Positions 45,056-55,600 of a stretch of DNA of 64,000 bases are shown here, piece after piece. This stretch comes from Pyxidicoccus parkwaysis (GTDB lineage: Bacteria > Myxococcota > Myxococcia > Myxococcales > Myxococcaceae). The notes below the pieces were generated by a model that was given only the letters and a program-made list of their open reading frames with translations, was not told where the DNA came from and did no database searches. Made by a program: the position numbers and the translations under genes. The stretch lies in contig NZ_CP071090.1 of NCBI RefSeq assembly GCF_017301735.1, positions 9,724,001 to 9,788,000 of the forward strand, in the 5' to 3' direction. Position 1 is the first letter of the stretch. Each line of letters begins with the position of its first letter.

Positions 45056-47881
45056 ATGCTTCCCTCCCGTTCCGGCCTGTTCCTCCTGTCGTTCCTGCTC
45101 CTGGCCAGCCCCGTGCTCGCGGACAACAACGCGGACGAGGCCGACATCGCCTTCGAGTTGGGCAACGAGGCCTATTCCAAGGGCCAGTACGCCGAGGCGC
45201 TGCGCTCGTACTTCACCAGCTACCGCCTCGTCCCCAACCGCAACGTCCTCTTCAACATCGCCCGCTGCTTCGAAGCGCTGAACAAATTCAACGAGGCGTA
45301 CCGCTACTACAACGACCTGCTCACCGAGGACCTCCCCACCGAGGACGCCGCCGAGGTGTCCCGCTCGGTGGAGCGGCTCCGCCCCAAGGTCGCCCTCGTC
45401 AAGGTGACCACCAACCCCAAGGGCGCCGAAGTCTACGTGGACCGCATGGACCTCGGCAGCCGGGGCCGCTCGCCGCAGACGCTCGCGCTGACACCCGGCC
45501 GTCACAAGGTCATGGTGAAGAAGGACGGCTACCGCCCCGCCGAGGCCACCCTCGCGCTCGTGCGCGGCCGTGAAGCCGAGCAGACCTTCGAGCTCGCCCT
45601 CATCACCGGCGGTGTGGAGCTCACCGGCACGCCCGAGGGCGCCGAGGTGCGTGACTCGCCCAACGGCCCCATCATCGCCCGCCTCCCCGGCCGTGCGCGC
45701 CTGCCCCCGGGCCAGCGCGTCCTCTACGTGCGCGCCTCCGGCTATGCCCCGAGCCAGTACGTCGTCGACGTGCCTCCCGACGGCAACGTGCCCCTCGCCG
45801 TGTCCCTGCGCGTGCAGGACAGGCCCACCGGCCGGCTCGTCGTCACCGCCAACCGCGACGGCGCCACCGTGCGCGTGGACGGCAAGCCCGCCGGCTTCAC
45901 CCCCACCGTCGTCCCCCTCCCCGAGGGCGAGCACACGCTCGAGGTGGAGAGCCGCGAGGTCCGCCCGCTGCGGCAGACAGTCACCGTCGTCGCCGACCAG
46001 GAGGTGAAGGTCCACGCGCAACTGCGCTACGCGCCGCCGCCCGTGCGCGCCGCGTCCAAGAGCCTCGTGTCCGTGGACGAGGCCCCCGCGTCCACCACCG
46101 TGCTCACGCAGGAGGAGCTGCGCGCCTTCGGCTGGCACACCCTCGCCGAGGCCCTGTCCGGCGTGCGCGGCATCTTCCTCACCGACGACCGCACGTACAC
46201 GTACCTGGGCGTGCGCGGCTTCTCGCCGCCGGGTGACCTCAACACCCGCATCCTCATCCTCTGGGACGGCCACTCCATGAACGACGTCTGGGCCGGCCAG
46301 GGCTACGCCGCCCATGACCTCAGCGTGGACCTCCAGGAGGTGGAGCGCATCGAAGTCGTCCGCGGCCCGGGTTCCGCCCTCTACGGTACGGGCGCCTTCT
46401 TCGCCGTCATCAACGTGGTGCCGCGCGAGTCGCTCGGCCCGGACAACCACCTGGAAATCACCGGCGCCCTCGGCGCGCTGGGCAGCACGAGCGGGCACGC
46501 CACCGCCGCGTGGGAGGAAGGGGACCGCTCCATCCTCGTCAGCGCCTCGGCGATGACCGCTTCGGGTGCCGATACCACGCGCCTGGGAAGCGACGACATC
46601 ATCGTCACCGGCCTGGACGCGGAGAAGGCCGCGGGCGGCTCGCTCAAGGCGCGCATCGGCGGCTTCTCCGCGAGCGCCCAGTTCAACATCCGCTCCAAGC
46701 AGCTGCCCACCGCGCCGTACGGCACCGTGCCCGGTGTCTCGGGCAACATCGTGCAGGACATGCGCGCCTTCGCCGAGGCCCGCTACGAGCGAGACCTCAG
46801 CGAGCGCTTCAGCCTGTCCCTGCGCGGCACCTTCGACATGAGCCGCTACGAGGGCACCTACGTCTACCCGGAGGGCCCCACCAAGGAACAGGGCGACGCG
46901 GACTGGGTCACCGCCGAGGCCCGCGCGCGAATGAGCCTCTTCGAGGGCAACCGCCTCACCCTGGGCTTCGAAGGCCAGGCCCAGCTGCGCGTACGGCAGA
47001 CAGCCAAAGGCGAAGTGCTGGACTCGCAGAACCGCAAGCTGCTCTCCGCCTACCTCCTCGACGAGTGGAAGCTGCACCCGCGGCTGAGCGTCTCCGCCGG
47101 CCTGCGCCTGGACAAGTACCTGGACCTGGACACCACGCCGATTACACCGCGCCTGGCCTTCATCGCCCGGCCCTATGAACAGGGCCTCACCAAACTCGTC
47201 GCCGGCCGCGCCTTCCGCGCACCCAACGTCTACGAGCTCTACTACGCGGACGAAATCTCCCAGGCCGCCTCCCTGGGGCTGGAGCCGGAGACCATCACCA
47301 CCTTCGAGCTGGAGCACTCGCACGACCTGACGGACGAGCTGCGCCTCACCATCGCCGGCTACCACAACCGCATCTCCAACCTCGTGCAGCTGCGCGCGGA
47401 GGACATCCCGTCCGGCGACTGCGGCACCACGGCGTGCCTGCGCTTCGTCAACGCCGAAGGCACCACGCTGGCCTGGGGCGCGGAGGCCGGCGTGCACTGG
47501 CAGCCGGGGCGCTGGCTGCTGGTGGACTTCAGCTACTCGTACGTGACGCTGCGCAATGCCAACGAGCAGGTCGCCGCCGCGGCCCCGGCGCACCTCGTCT
47601 CCGGGCGCCTGCTGATGCCGGTGGGCGGCGGCGACATGCGGCTGGCCACGCAGGCCACCTACCAGAGCGCGCGCGACACCGGCCCGGGCGGCGCGAACAG
47701 CGGCGAGGCGCTGCTCATCGGCTTCGGCCTGTCCGGCGACTATGGCCCGCTGCGCTACTTCGCCGGCGTGCAGAACCTGCTGGACGCGCGCTACACGCTG
47801 CCGGTGTCGGACGAGAACTCCATCGCCCCCGTGCCCCAGTACGGCCGCACCTTCACCCTCCAGCTCACCGGGACGTTCTGA
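45056..47881 (+). CDS. TonB-dependent receptor with N-terminal TPR and PEGA domains
   Basis: The 941-aa outer-membrane protein has a signal peptide (LFLLSFLLLASPVLA), then an unusual periplasmic extension: a TPR-like pair (about 25-100, ADIAFELGNEAYSKGQYAEAL) and three PEGA-type beta domains (about 117-180, 185-250 and 262-325; VTTNPKGAEVYVD, TGTPEGAEVRD, TANRDGATVRVD). Next is the plug (TTVLTQEELRAFGWHTLAEALSGVRGIF, VEVVRGPGSALYGTGAF type) and a 22-strand-type barrel ending in the C-terminal Phe of TLQLTGTF. No clear TonB box is seen before the plug. The start is uncertain: ATG 45056 fits the signal best, ATG 45014 is possible. Ligand unknown. It lies 91 bases after the helicase gene. Confidence 0.85.
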   Translation: MLPSRSGLFLLSFLLLASPVLADNNADEADIAFELGNEAYSKGQYAEALRSYFTSYRLVPNRNVLFNIARCFEALNKFNEAYRYYNDLLTEDLPTEDAAEVSRSVERLRPKVALVKVTTNPKGAEVYVDRMDLGSRGRSPQTLALTPGRHKVMVKKDGYRPAEATLALVRGREAEQTFELALITGGVELTGTPEGAEVRDSPNGPIIARLPGRARLPPGQRVLYVRASGYAPSQYVVDVPPDGNVPLAVSLRVQDRPTGRLVVTANRDGATVRVDGKPAGFTPTVVPLPEGEHTLEVESREVRPLRQTVTVVADQEVKVHAQLRYAPPPVRAASKSLVSVDEAPASTTVLTQEELRAFGWHTLAEALSGVRGIFLTDDRTYTYLGVRGFSPPGDLNTRILILWDGHSMNDVWAGQGYAAHDLSVDLQEVERIEVVRGPGSALYGTGAFFAVINVVPRESLGPDNHLEITGALGALGSTSGHATAAWEEGDRSILVSASAMTASGADTTRLGSDDIIVTGLDAEKAAGGSLKARIGGFSASAQFNIRSKQLPTAPYGTVPGVSGNIVQDMRAFAEARYERDLSERFSLSLRGTFDMSRYEGTYVYPEGPTKEQGDADWVTAEARARMSLFEGNRLTLGFEGQAQLRVRQTAKGEVLDSQNRKLLSAYLLDEWKLHPRLSVSAGLRLDKYLDLDTTPITPRLAFIARPYEQGLTKLVAGRAFRAPNVYELYYADEISQAASLGLEPETITTFELEHSHDLTDELRLTIAGYHNRISNLVQLRAEDIPSGDCGTTACLRFVNAEGTTLAWGAEAGVHWQPGRWLLVDFSYSYVTLRNANEQVAAAAPAHLVSGRLLMPVGGGDMRLATQATYQSARDTGPGGANSGEALLIGFGLSGDYGPLRYFAGVQNLLDARYTLPVSDENSIAPVPQYGRTFTLQLTGTF

Positions 47882-47894
47882 CCCGAGCGCCGCC

Positions 47895-48338
47895 ATGCCC
47901 GACGTCACGCTGTCCCTCATCCACCCCGGTCACCCCCTGTACGAGGGTGAATTGGAATTGCGCTTCCGCGTGCTGCGAGAGCCATTGGGCTACACGCGCG
48001 CGCAGGTGGCCTTTCCGTTCGAGGCGGACAGCCTCCACCTCGTGGCCCACCAGGGCGACACCGTGCTGGGGTGTGTCCTCTTCAACCCCGAGGACGCGCA
48101 CGGCGGCCGCCTCTTCCAGATGGCGGTGTCCCCCCACCTCCAGGGCCAGGGGCTGGGCGCCCGGCTGGTGCGCTCCCTGGAGGAGGAGCTTCGCCGCCGG
48201 GGCTTCACCCACGTCCACCTCCACGCGCGCGGGCCCGTCGTCCCCTTCTACGAGCGGCTCGGCTATGCCGTTTACGGGGAGCCTTTCACCGAGGTCGGAA
48301 TTCCGCATCGGCACATGCGCAAGGCGCTCGACACCTAG
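47895..48338 (+). CDS. GNAT family N-acetyltransferase
   Basis: The 147-aa protein has the acetyl-CoA-binding motif of GNAT enzymes: MAVSPHLQGQGLGARLV near residue 76 (Q/RxxGxG/A), preceded by VLGCVLFNPED and followed by VPFYERLGYAVYGEPF. The opening LRFRVLREPLGY is the pattern of the ElaA-like subgroup. It starts 13 bases after the receptor stop, so co-transcription is likely. The acceptor is unknown. Confidence 0.85.
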   Translation: MPDVTLSLIHPGHPLYEGELELRFRVLREPLGYTRAQVAFPFEADSLHLVAHQGDTVLGCVLFNPEDAHGGRLFQMAVSPHLQGQGLGARLVRSLEEELRRRGFTHVHLHARGPVVPFYERLGYAVYGEPFTEVGIPHRHMRKALDT

Positions 48339-48455
48339 GGTGGGACAGCGTTCACCCGCCCACCCGTCGGGGTGGCACGTTCCCCACCCATGCGCATGAT
48401 CCCCGAGGGTGCTGGTAACCTTGGCAGTCCGAATCGCCGCCCCTCAGGAGACACG

Positions 48456-49628
48456 ATGAACGGCACGAACGATGGACGTTCCCCGGAAGACAGCGCGTCC
48501 GAGGCAGACGAGACCACCGACGGGCCCCGGCGGCCCATCGTGGTGCAGGAGGGCAACACACTGCACACGCGGCTGACGCGTGAGCTCGGCGTGCACTACC
48601 CGTTCGTCAGCGCGGGCATGGGCTTCGTCGCGCTGCCGCCGCTCGTCATCGCCGTGTCGGAAGCAGGAGGCATCGGCATGCTCGGCGCGGCGCCGGAGCC
48701 CGCGCCCTTCCTGCGCGCCCGCCTCCAGGCCATCCAGGCAGGCACGAAGCGCCCGTACGGCGTCAACTTCATCGTCGCCAGCGCGAATGGCCAGGACTTC
48801 ACCACGCGCGAGCACATCGACACGTGCATCGCCGAGCGCGTGCCCGTCGTCTCCTTCCACTGGGACACGCCGCCCGCGGAGTGGGTGAAGGCGCTCAAGG
48901 CCGCCGGCACGCGCGTGTGGATGCAGGTGCCCTCGGTGGAGGCGGCGCGCAAGGCGTTGGACTGGGGCGCGGACGGCCTCATCGCGCAGGGCCATCAGGC
49001 CGGCGGCCACAACCGGAGCACCGTGCCCACACTGAAGCTGGTGCGCGACATCCGCTCCTTCGCCCGCGAGGTGATGCTGCTGGCCGCCGGTGGCATCGCC
49101 GACGGGTTCAGCGCGGCGCGTGCCCTCCACCATGGCGCGGACGGCGTCTGGGTGGGCACCCGGCTGGTGGCCTCCGTCGAAGCGCACGCGCACCCCGGCT
49201 ACAAGCAGCGGCTGGTGGAGGGCGACGCGGGTGATTCGGACGTCACCACCCTCTTCGGCCCGGAGTGGCCGGGCGCGCGCATCCGCGTGCTGCGCAACCG
49301 CGTGGTGCGCGAGTGGGCCGGCCGCGAGGACCGCATCCCCACGCCGCCGCCTCCGCCGGAGCGCATCGGCACCACCAAGCTGTTCCCCGGCGTGACGGGC
49401 GGCGACGCGCCCTACCCCATGCCCAAGTTCTGCGCCTTCATCCCCACGCCCGGCACCGAGGGGGATTTGGAGGAGATGTGCCTGCCCGCCAGCGGCGCGA
49501 GCATGGCGCGCATCGAAGGCGTGCAGCCCGCCGGGCAAATCGTGGTGGAGATGATGGAGCGCGCGCACCGGGTGCTCACCAATCCCCATGGCCTCGACAG
49601 CGACGCCGAGGAGGACGACCGGGGCTGA
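48456..49628 (+). CDS. Nitronate monooxygenase-like FMN enzyme
   Basis: The 390-aa protein is a TIM-barrel flavoenzyme of the 2-nitropropane dioxygenase family: FVSAGMGFVALPPLVIAVSEAG at the start, GVNFIV, VSFHWDTPP, IAQGHQAGGH (the phosphate/catalytic-His motif), AAGGIADGFSAARAL and GVWVGTRLVAS. The C-terminal 90 residues are longer than in short members. AGGAG five bases before ATG 48456 decides the start. Substrates in such paralogues may be unsaturated acyl compounds rather than nitronates. It lies 117 bases after the acetyltransferase gene. Confidence 0.86.
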   Translation: MNGTNDGRSPEDSASEADETTDGPRRPIVVQEGNTLHTRLTRELGVHYPFVSAGMGFVALPPLVIAVSEAGGIGMLGAAPEPAPFLRARLQAIQAGTKRPYGVNFIVASANGQDFTTREHIDTCIAERVPVVSFHWDTPPAEWVKALKAAGTRVWMQVPSVEAARKALDWGADGLIAQGHQAGGHNRSTVPTLKLVRDIRSFAREVMLLAAGGIADGFSAARALHHGADGVWVGTRLVASVEAHAHPGYKQRLVEGDAGDSDVTTLFGPEWPGARIRVLRNRVVREWAGREDRIPTPPPPPERIGTTKLFPGVTGGDAPYPMPKFCAFIPTPGTEGDLEEMCLPASGASMARIEGVQPAGQIVVEMMERAHRVLTNPHGLDSDAEEDDRG

Positions 49629-49648
49629 GTTGGAGTAGGAGCGCCTCC

Positions 49649-50041
49649 ATGAGTCCCCACTGGAGGCGCGTGTCGCTCGCGGGTTGGCTGGCCTTCGCGC
49701 TGTGTGGCGCGACGGCGGTGGTGCGCGCCGCCACCTCACGCGCCCCCGCGCCCGAGCGGCGCCTGTCCCCCGCCGAGCGCACCGAGGTGGGCCGCGCCGC
49801 CGCCGCCGAGGAGCCCGGCTGGAGGCAGCGCTCACGGCACTCCTTCCCGGGAGACGCCTGGTCACAGGACGACGACTTCGGCGCCTCCGAGCGGAGCTGG
49901 GTCGTGGGCGAGGCCCAGCGGCGCGGCGTGCCGGTGTCGGACGTGTTCGAAGCCATCGACGCGGAATTGCACGCGGCACCCGTCCAACCTCCGCGCAAGG
50001 CCACGGCCAGCCCGTGCAAGCCCCGGCCCTTCTACGACTGA
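49649..50041 (+). CDS. Small membrane-anchored or exported protein
   Basis: I do not recognise this 130-aa product. An N-terminal hydrophobic segment (SLAGWLAFALCGATAVVRAA) is a signal peptide or anchor. The rest is Arg/Ala-rich with a central FPGDAWSQDDDFGASERSW and a helix GVPVSDVFEAIDAELHA, and ends in a short basic tail. AGGAG sits eight bases before the ATG, which supports it as a real gene. It overlaps nothing and precedes the YfhO-like gene by 13 bases, so the two are probably one operon and may work together. Confidence 0.65.
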   Translation: MSPHWRRVSLAGWLAFALCGATAVVRAATSRAPAPERRLSPAERTEVGRAAAAEEPGWRQRSRHSFPGDAWSQDDDFGASERSWVVGEAQRRGVPVSDVFEAIDAELHAAPVQPPRKATASPCKPRPFYD

Positions 50042-50054
50042 AGCGCCCACGCCC

Positions 50055-52454
50055 ATGACGCCTCCGTCCCGCCGGCTGCTCCGCACCGCCCACCGCCTCG
50101 CCACGCTTCCCGGTCCGCGCCTCGCCCTCTTCGGCGTGCTGGCGCTCATCGCCTGCTGGCATCCGCTGACACGGGCCGGGGCGCTGAATGACTTCCGAGA
50201 CTCGCACCTGCTGCACTCGTACGAGGACGCGGGCACGCGCACGCTGACGCGCTACGGGCAGCTCCCCCTGTGGAACCCGTGGTCCTGCGGTGGGCAGTAC
50301 GCGCTGGGCAGTCCGCAGACGCGCGTGGCCTCGCCCACGCTGCTGGTGTCCGCGGCGCTGGGGGCGCGGCGCGCGGAGCCGGTGGTGCTGTGGGCATTCC
50401 TCGTGCTCGGCATGGAGGGCTTCTTCCGCTACGCGCGGCGGCGTGCGGGCTCGGCGCTGGGGGCTCTCGCCGCGGCGCCGCTGTTCGGCCTCACGGGCTT
50501 CACCGCGCTGTCGTGGGCCATCGGCTGGCTCAACTTCGCGGGCTTCCTGCTGCTGCCGTGGCTGCTGCTGGGGACACAGTGGGCCGCGCGGGGGAAGGTG
50601 TCCGGCGCGGTGCTGGTGGCGGGCATCTTCGCCTTCCTGCTCGGCTTCGGCGGGACGTACCCGGTGCCCATGGGCGCGCTCTTCGTCGCGCTGGAGGCGG
50701 GGCGCACGCTCTACGGCATGCGCGGCACCTCGCGCTGGCGCACGGCGCTGTGGGGTCTGGGGACCACCGCCCTCTTCACGCTGGCCGCGTGCGCGTACCG
50801 GCTGTGGCCGCTGGTGGAGACGATGCGCTCCTCGCCGCGCGTCATGGCGGGCACGCCGGGACAGTCGATTCAGACGCTGGCGCGCATGATGCTGGAGTTG
50901 CCGGCGCCCTCGGGGCACAGCAACCCGGGCAACTTCTTCCTCGTGGCCGTGGCCCTCGCGCTCGTGCCCGTGGCCGTGGTGCTGAGCCGCCGCTCGCGGT
51001 ACCCCGTGGTGGTGGCGGCGCTGTGCGTGTGGATGGCCGCGGGCTACGCGGCGAAGCCGTCGCTCTTCGCCGGGCTGCGGACGCTGCCCATCTACGGGAC
51101 GTTCCGCTACCCGGAGCGCTTCCTCGTCCCGGCGGGACTCTTCATCGCGGAGCTCGCTGCCGTGGCGATTGCGGTGCTCCTGGTGCGCGCGAAGCGCTCG
51201 CCCTCGCCCCGGTGGAAGTGGGGCGCGGCGCTCGCGTGCGCGCTCGTGGTGGCGGGCTGGGGTGTGCAGGTCCACGCCTTCACGCGCCTCACCCACTGGG
51301 CGACCCTGCTCGTCGAGCCTCCCCCCACGCCTCCCGAGTCAGAGCAGCCCTTCGCGCAGGCGCGCGGCAACCGCTGGGCGCAGGGCTACTTCCTGGCCAT
51401 CAACCGTGGCTCGATTGCGTGCGGTGAGGCCTGGCCGGTGCCCATGTCCGACCGGCTTCGCGGCGACCTGCCCCAGGAGGAGTACCTGGAGGAGGCGTCC
51501 TCCGGCACCGCGCGCCGCGTGGAGTGGACGCCCAACCGCGTGGAGGTGGACGTGGCGGCGGCGCGGCCCACGGTGCTGCTGGTGAACCAGAACTGGCACC
51601 CGGGCTGGAAGGCGTCGGTGGGCGAGGTGGTGTCTCGAGACGGGCTCCTCGGTGTGCAACTTCCGGCGGGTGAGCACCGCGTGGTGCTGCGCTTCCTGCC
51701 GCGCTCCGGCATCGGTGGAGCGGTGGTGTCAGCGCTCGCATGGGTGGGGCTCGGCTTCGTCGCGTGGCGCGCGCGGGCACGCGGTGGCCGGCAGACGCAG
51801 GACGCTCGCGGAGCCGCGCCCTCGGGCGGGGAGAAGGCAGACGCCCGTGCAGCGACAGGACCGGGTGTGCGAAGTGGCCAGCTCGGACCGGAAGCCTTGA
51901 TGGTCGCCTCCGTGCCGCTGTTCGTCTGGGCCGCGCTGCTCACGGCGTGGCACGAGCCGGTGGCGCGCGCGGTGCCTCGCAACCCGGATGGCTCGCCGAT
52001 TCAGGTGGCCTCGCTGCCTCCGAATGCCAGGCGCCTGGACGTGCGCTTCGACGTGCCGGTGGAGCTGGTCGCCGCGGAGGTGCCCGGTGCGCCGGACGCG
52101 GACGGCTTCGTCCACCTCACGCTCTATTGGCGCGTGACGGGGCCGGTGCCGCGCTCGGCCGGCGTCTTCGTGCACCTGCCCGGCCCCGAGGGCAGCCAGC
52201 GGAAGAACGCGGACCACGCCGTGCTGGGCGGCACCTTCTTCTTCCACGAGGCCCCGCGCGACACGCTCCTGCGAGACGCCTTCGCCGTGTCCACCAAGGA
52301 CTGGGAGGCCGGCGAGTGGAAGGAGCTCGTGGGCCTGTGGCACGCCAGCGGCGACGGCTCGCGAATCAGCGCCCAGGGCTCCGACGGAAAGCCCCTCCAG
52401 GAGTCCCGCGTGGAGGCCGGCGCCTTCACCGTGCCGCCGAAGCCCAAGCCCTGA
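50055..52454 (+). CDS. YfhO-like multispanning membrane protein
   Basis: The 799-aa protein has about ten membrane helices, starting after a short basic N-terminus, and a GT-C-like layout: the first periplasmic loop carries DFRDSHLLHSYED and LPLWNPWSCGG, as in YfhO and related membrane glycosyltransferase-like proteins. Beyond the helices, a soluble stretch contains VLLVNQNWHPGWKASV, the position of the YfhO-type C-terminal beta domain, then a last helix and a beta-rich tail (LTLYWRVTGPVPRSAGVFVHLPGP). The acceptor is unknown; in Firmicutes YfhO modifies teichoic acid, which myxobacteria lack. The start at 50055 follows the small upstream gene closely. Confidence 0.7.
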   Translation: MTPPSRRLLRTAHRLATLPGPRLALFGVLALIACWHPLTRAGALNDFRDSHLLHSYEDAGTRTLTRYGQLPLWNPWSCGGQYALGSPQTRVASPTLLVSAALGARRAEPVVLWAFLVLGMEGFFRYARRRAGSALGALAAAPLFGLTGFTALSWAIGWLNFAGFLLLPWLLLGTQWAARGKVSGAVLVAGIFAFLLGFGGTYPVPMGALFVALEAGRTLYGMRGTSRWRTALWGLGTTALFTLAACAYRLWPLVETMRSSPRVMAGTPGQSIQTLARMMLELPAPSGHSNPGNFFLVAVALALVPVAVVLSRRSRYPVVVAALCVWMAAGYAAKPSLFAGLRTLPIYGTFRYPERFLVPAGLFIAELAAVAIAVLLVRAKRSPSPRWKWGAALACALVVAGWGVQVHAFTRLTHWATLLVEPPPTPPESEQPFAQARGNRWAQGYFLAINRGSIACGEAWPVPMSDRLRGDLPQEEYLEEASSGTARRVEWTPNRVEVDVAAARPTVLLVNQNWHPGWKASVGEVVSRDGLLGVQLPAGEHRVVLRFLPRSGIGGAVVSALAWVGLGFVAWRARARGGRQTQDARGAAPSGGEKADARAATGPGVRSGQLGPEALMVASVPLFVWAALLTAWHEPVARAVPRNPDGSPIQVASLPPNARRLDVRFDVPVELVAAEVPGAPDADGFVHLTLYWRVTGPVPRSAGVFVHLPGPEGSQRKNADHAVLGGTFFFHEAPRDTLLRDAFAVSTKDWEAGEWKELVGLWHASGDGSRISAQGSDGKPLQESRVEAGAFTVPPKPKP

Positions 52455-52643
52455 CCGGCACGCCAACCTGTAGTGCGCGCTCCACTTGTATCCAGAATAC
52501 AACAGTGACGCTCGACTCAAAGGTTGGGTGAAGAACACTGCCCTTCCTTTTCGCCGCCGCTCATCTTCGAAGCGCTCTTTTCTGACCTTTCCTCACTCTC
52601 CGACACCGCCGCGCTTTCGTCGTGGCTCCGGAGAGACGACACC

Positions 52644-55600
52644 GTGGGGACCTACCGGATAGTGAAGAAGCTGGCCGCGGGCGGCATGGCCGAGGTGTTC
52701 CTGGGGAAGGTGGTGGGGGCGGAGGGCTTCGAGAAGCCCGTGGCCGTCAAGCGCATCCTGCCCTCGTACGTGCAGGACTCCGCCTTCGTGGAGTTGTTCC
52801 TGCGCGAGGCGAAGGTCTCCGTCGCCCTCCAGCACGGCAACGTGGTGCAGGTGCTGGACCTCGGTACGAGCGCCGGCCAGTACTACATGGTGATGGAGTT
52901 CGTGGACGGGGAGAACCTGCGCGCGCTCCTCAAGGCGGCCCGGCAGCAGCAGCTCCCCATGGGCCTGCGCGAGGTGTGCTTCATCGCGCAGCAGGTGGCG
53001 GACGGGCTCGCCTACGCGCATGGCCGCACGGACCGGGCCGGCGCGCCGCTCAACATCATCCACCGCGACATCAACCCGTCCAACGTCATGGTCTCCAGCA
53101 ACGGAGGCGTGAAGCTGGCGGATTTCGGCATCGCCAAGTCGGCCGGCGCGCACCAGGAGACGCAGGCCGGCGTGCTGAAGGGGAAAATCAACTACCTCTC
53201 CCCCGAGCAGGTCCAGGGCCGCACCGTGGACCAGCGCAGCGACATCTTCCTGCTGGGGCTGCTGCTGTACGAGATGCTCGCCGGACGCAGGCTCTTCGAC
53301 GGCTCGTACCCGCACATCATCCACATGCTCGGCAGCTTCGACGAGCGCACGCTGGAGCCACTCCCCGGCGTGCCCCCGCCACTGTGGACCATCCTGCTGC
53401 GCTCGCTCGCGGCGTCGCCCGCCTCCCGCTACCAGACGGCGCGCGAGTTCTCCGAGTCCATGCAGAGCTTCCTCTTCGACCACCGGCTGCGCGTGGGCTC
53501 GGCGGACATCGCCGGCCTCTTCGGCCGCGCCTTCCCCGACCGCCACTCGCCGCTGGAGGACCTGGACGGCGTGCCCGGTGAGGAAATCCGGCTGGAGGGC
53601 GAGGAGCTTCCGCGCCTGCACACGCCGCCCTCGCGAGATGCGCGCCGTGCGCCTCCCGGACCTCCGCCCATGCTGCGTCCAGCGGGGAGCCCGCCTCTGC
53701 CTCCCGGAGTGCAGGTGCCCGTGGCGGCGGCGCGTCCCGTCGCCAACCCTCCGCCGCCTCCGCCCCTGGCGATGGCACGTCCCGCTGCCAGCCCTCCGCC
53801 TCCGCCTCCCCTGGCGGTGGCACCGCCGCCCCGCAATCCCTCCGTGCCGCCTCCGCCTCCCGGGCAGCGGGCGCGCATGCGTCAGCAGCTCGGCGCCATC
53901 CTCGTGGCGCGGGGCATGGTGACGGCGCAGTCGCTGGAGGAGGCGCTGGCGCTGCAGAAAAAGCGCGGCGGCAGGCTGGGACAGCTCCTCGTGGTGGAGC
54001 GGAAGCTGGACCCGGAGAACCTGGTGCGCGCCCTGTCCGAGCAGACGGGGATGCCCCACATCACCGACGAGAAGCTCCTCGCCGTGCCGGTACCGGAGGA
54101 ACTGGTGCGGCAGGTGCCTCGCGAGCTGTGCGAGAAGCTGTGCGCCGTGCCGGTGGCCGTGCGCGGACGCGAGCTGTTCTGCGCCGTGCTGGACCCGCGC
54201 GACGTGCAGGTGACGGACGCGCTGAAGTTCTCCACGCGCGCCGTGGCGGTGCAGGGGCTCTTCGCCACCGAGCAGGCCATCCGCAAGGCCATCCGCCGCT
54301 TCTATCCGAACCTGGAGGAGGAGACGGGCATCGACGTGGAGGCCACCGACGGCCGCGCGCGCATGCTCGAGTTCGTGGAGCAGTTCACCGGCCGCGCCGC
54401 GTTCGAAGCGCGCGAGCTCTCAGGAGCCGAGGAGTCCGAGCCGCGCACGCCCACGCCCGCCGAGTCCTCGAGCCGGCGCATCCACCAGAGCGACGCCCGC
54501 GCGCGCATGGTGCTGGTGGTGGCCGAGCCTTCAGAGCCGCGTGAGGCCGCGGTGAAGCTGCTGCTGATGGAGGGGCTCGCGGCGGCGACGAGCCCCGCGG
54601 CCGAGGCGGAGCGCGCCCTGTCGCTGGGCGGGTACGATTTGGTGCTCGTGCTGGAAGACGCCGTGGAGGACGCGGCGGGCATGGCCCAGCGGCTGCGCAC
54701 CGCGCACCCGCGCGTGGAGGTGCGCCTGCTACCCTCCTACAGCGCGGCGCTGATGGGCGAGGGCGGCCCGCTCATGAGGCTGAGCGCACTGCAGACGCGA
54801 CTCCTGGACGGCGTGCTGTCCATGCTGGGCGGGAGCGCGGCGCTGGCCCCCTTCGTCACCCGGCTGGCGCGGAGGATTGGGACGCGGATGGGGGCCGGCA
54901 GCGTGGAGGAGACCCTCATCGGCACGGCGGCCTCGGCGCTGGCGCTGGCGGCGCGGCTGGAGGAGCCGGCTCGCTTCACCCTCCCCTCGCGTGCGCGGGC
55001 CCTGGCGCTCGTGGGCAGCGGCCTGCCCGAGGTGGTGGAGGTGCTCACCGCCGTGCTGCCGGATGGCGGCGAGACGCCGGCCCCCGTGAGCCGCACGGCC
55101 GGCGCGCTGCTGTGCGCGGCGAGCTTCGTCTCCGAGGTACAGAGCGCGCAGGCGGACCCGACGGATGCTGCCCACGCGCTCCAGGCGCTGCGTCAGGACC
55201 CGCGCCTTCCGCCCGCCGCGCTGGAGGCCCTGGCGGCCGAATTGAGCGCGAGCGCGGTGGGCCAGGACAAGGCCGCGCCCCGGGTGGTGGTGAGCGAGAC
55301 GAACGCCGCCAACGCCATGACTTTGCAGATACGCCTCATGGCGGAAGGCCTGGCCACGGTGCGGGCGCAGAGCCGGGCCGAGGTGGAGCGAGCGCTGGGC
55401 GCGGGAGCGCAGGCAGCCATCCTCGCGGACCCGCTGCCGGATGGGAGCCTGCACGCCGTCCTCCAGGCGCTGCGGAAGAACGCGGCCACCGAGGACCTGC
55501 CGGTGTACCTCATCGTCGACAAGGAGGACCCGGCCGTCGTCACCGCCGGCCTGGAGGCGGGCGCGGACGACGTGATGGTGCGGCCTGCGAACGTGGAGGT

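Noticed and set aside
52524..52643. Extending the MshEN kinase to a TTG at 52524
   Set aside because: The added 40 codons have many T-ending codons, no domain, and an AAGG directly touching the TTG, while the GTG at 52644 starts right at the kinase fold.
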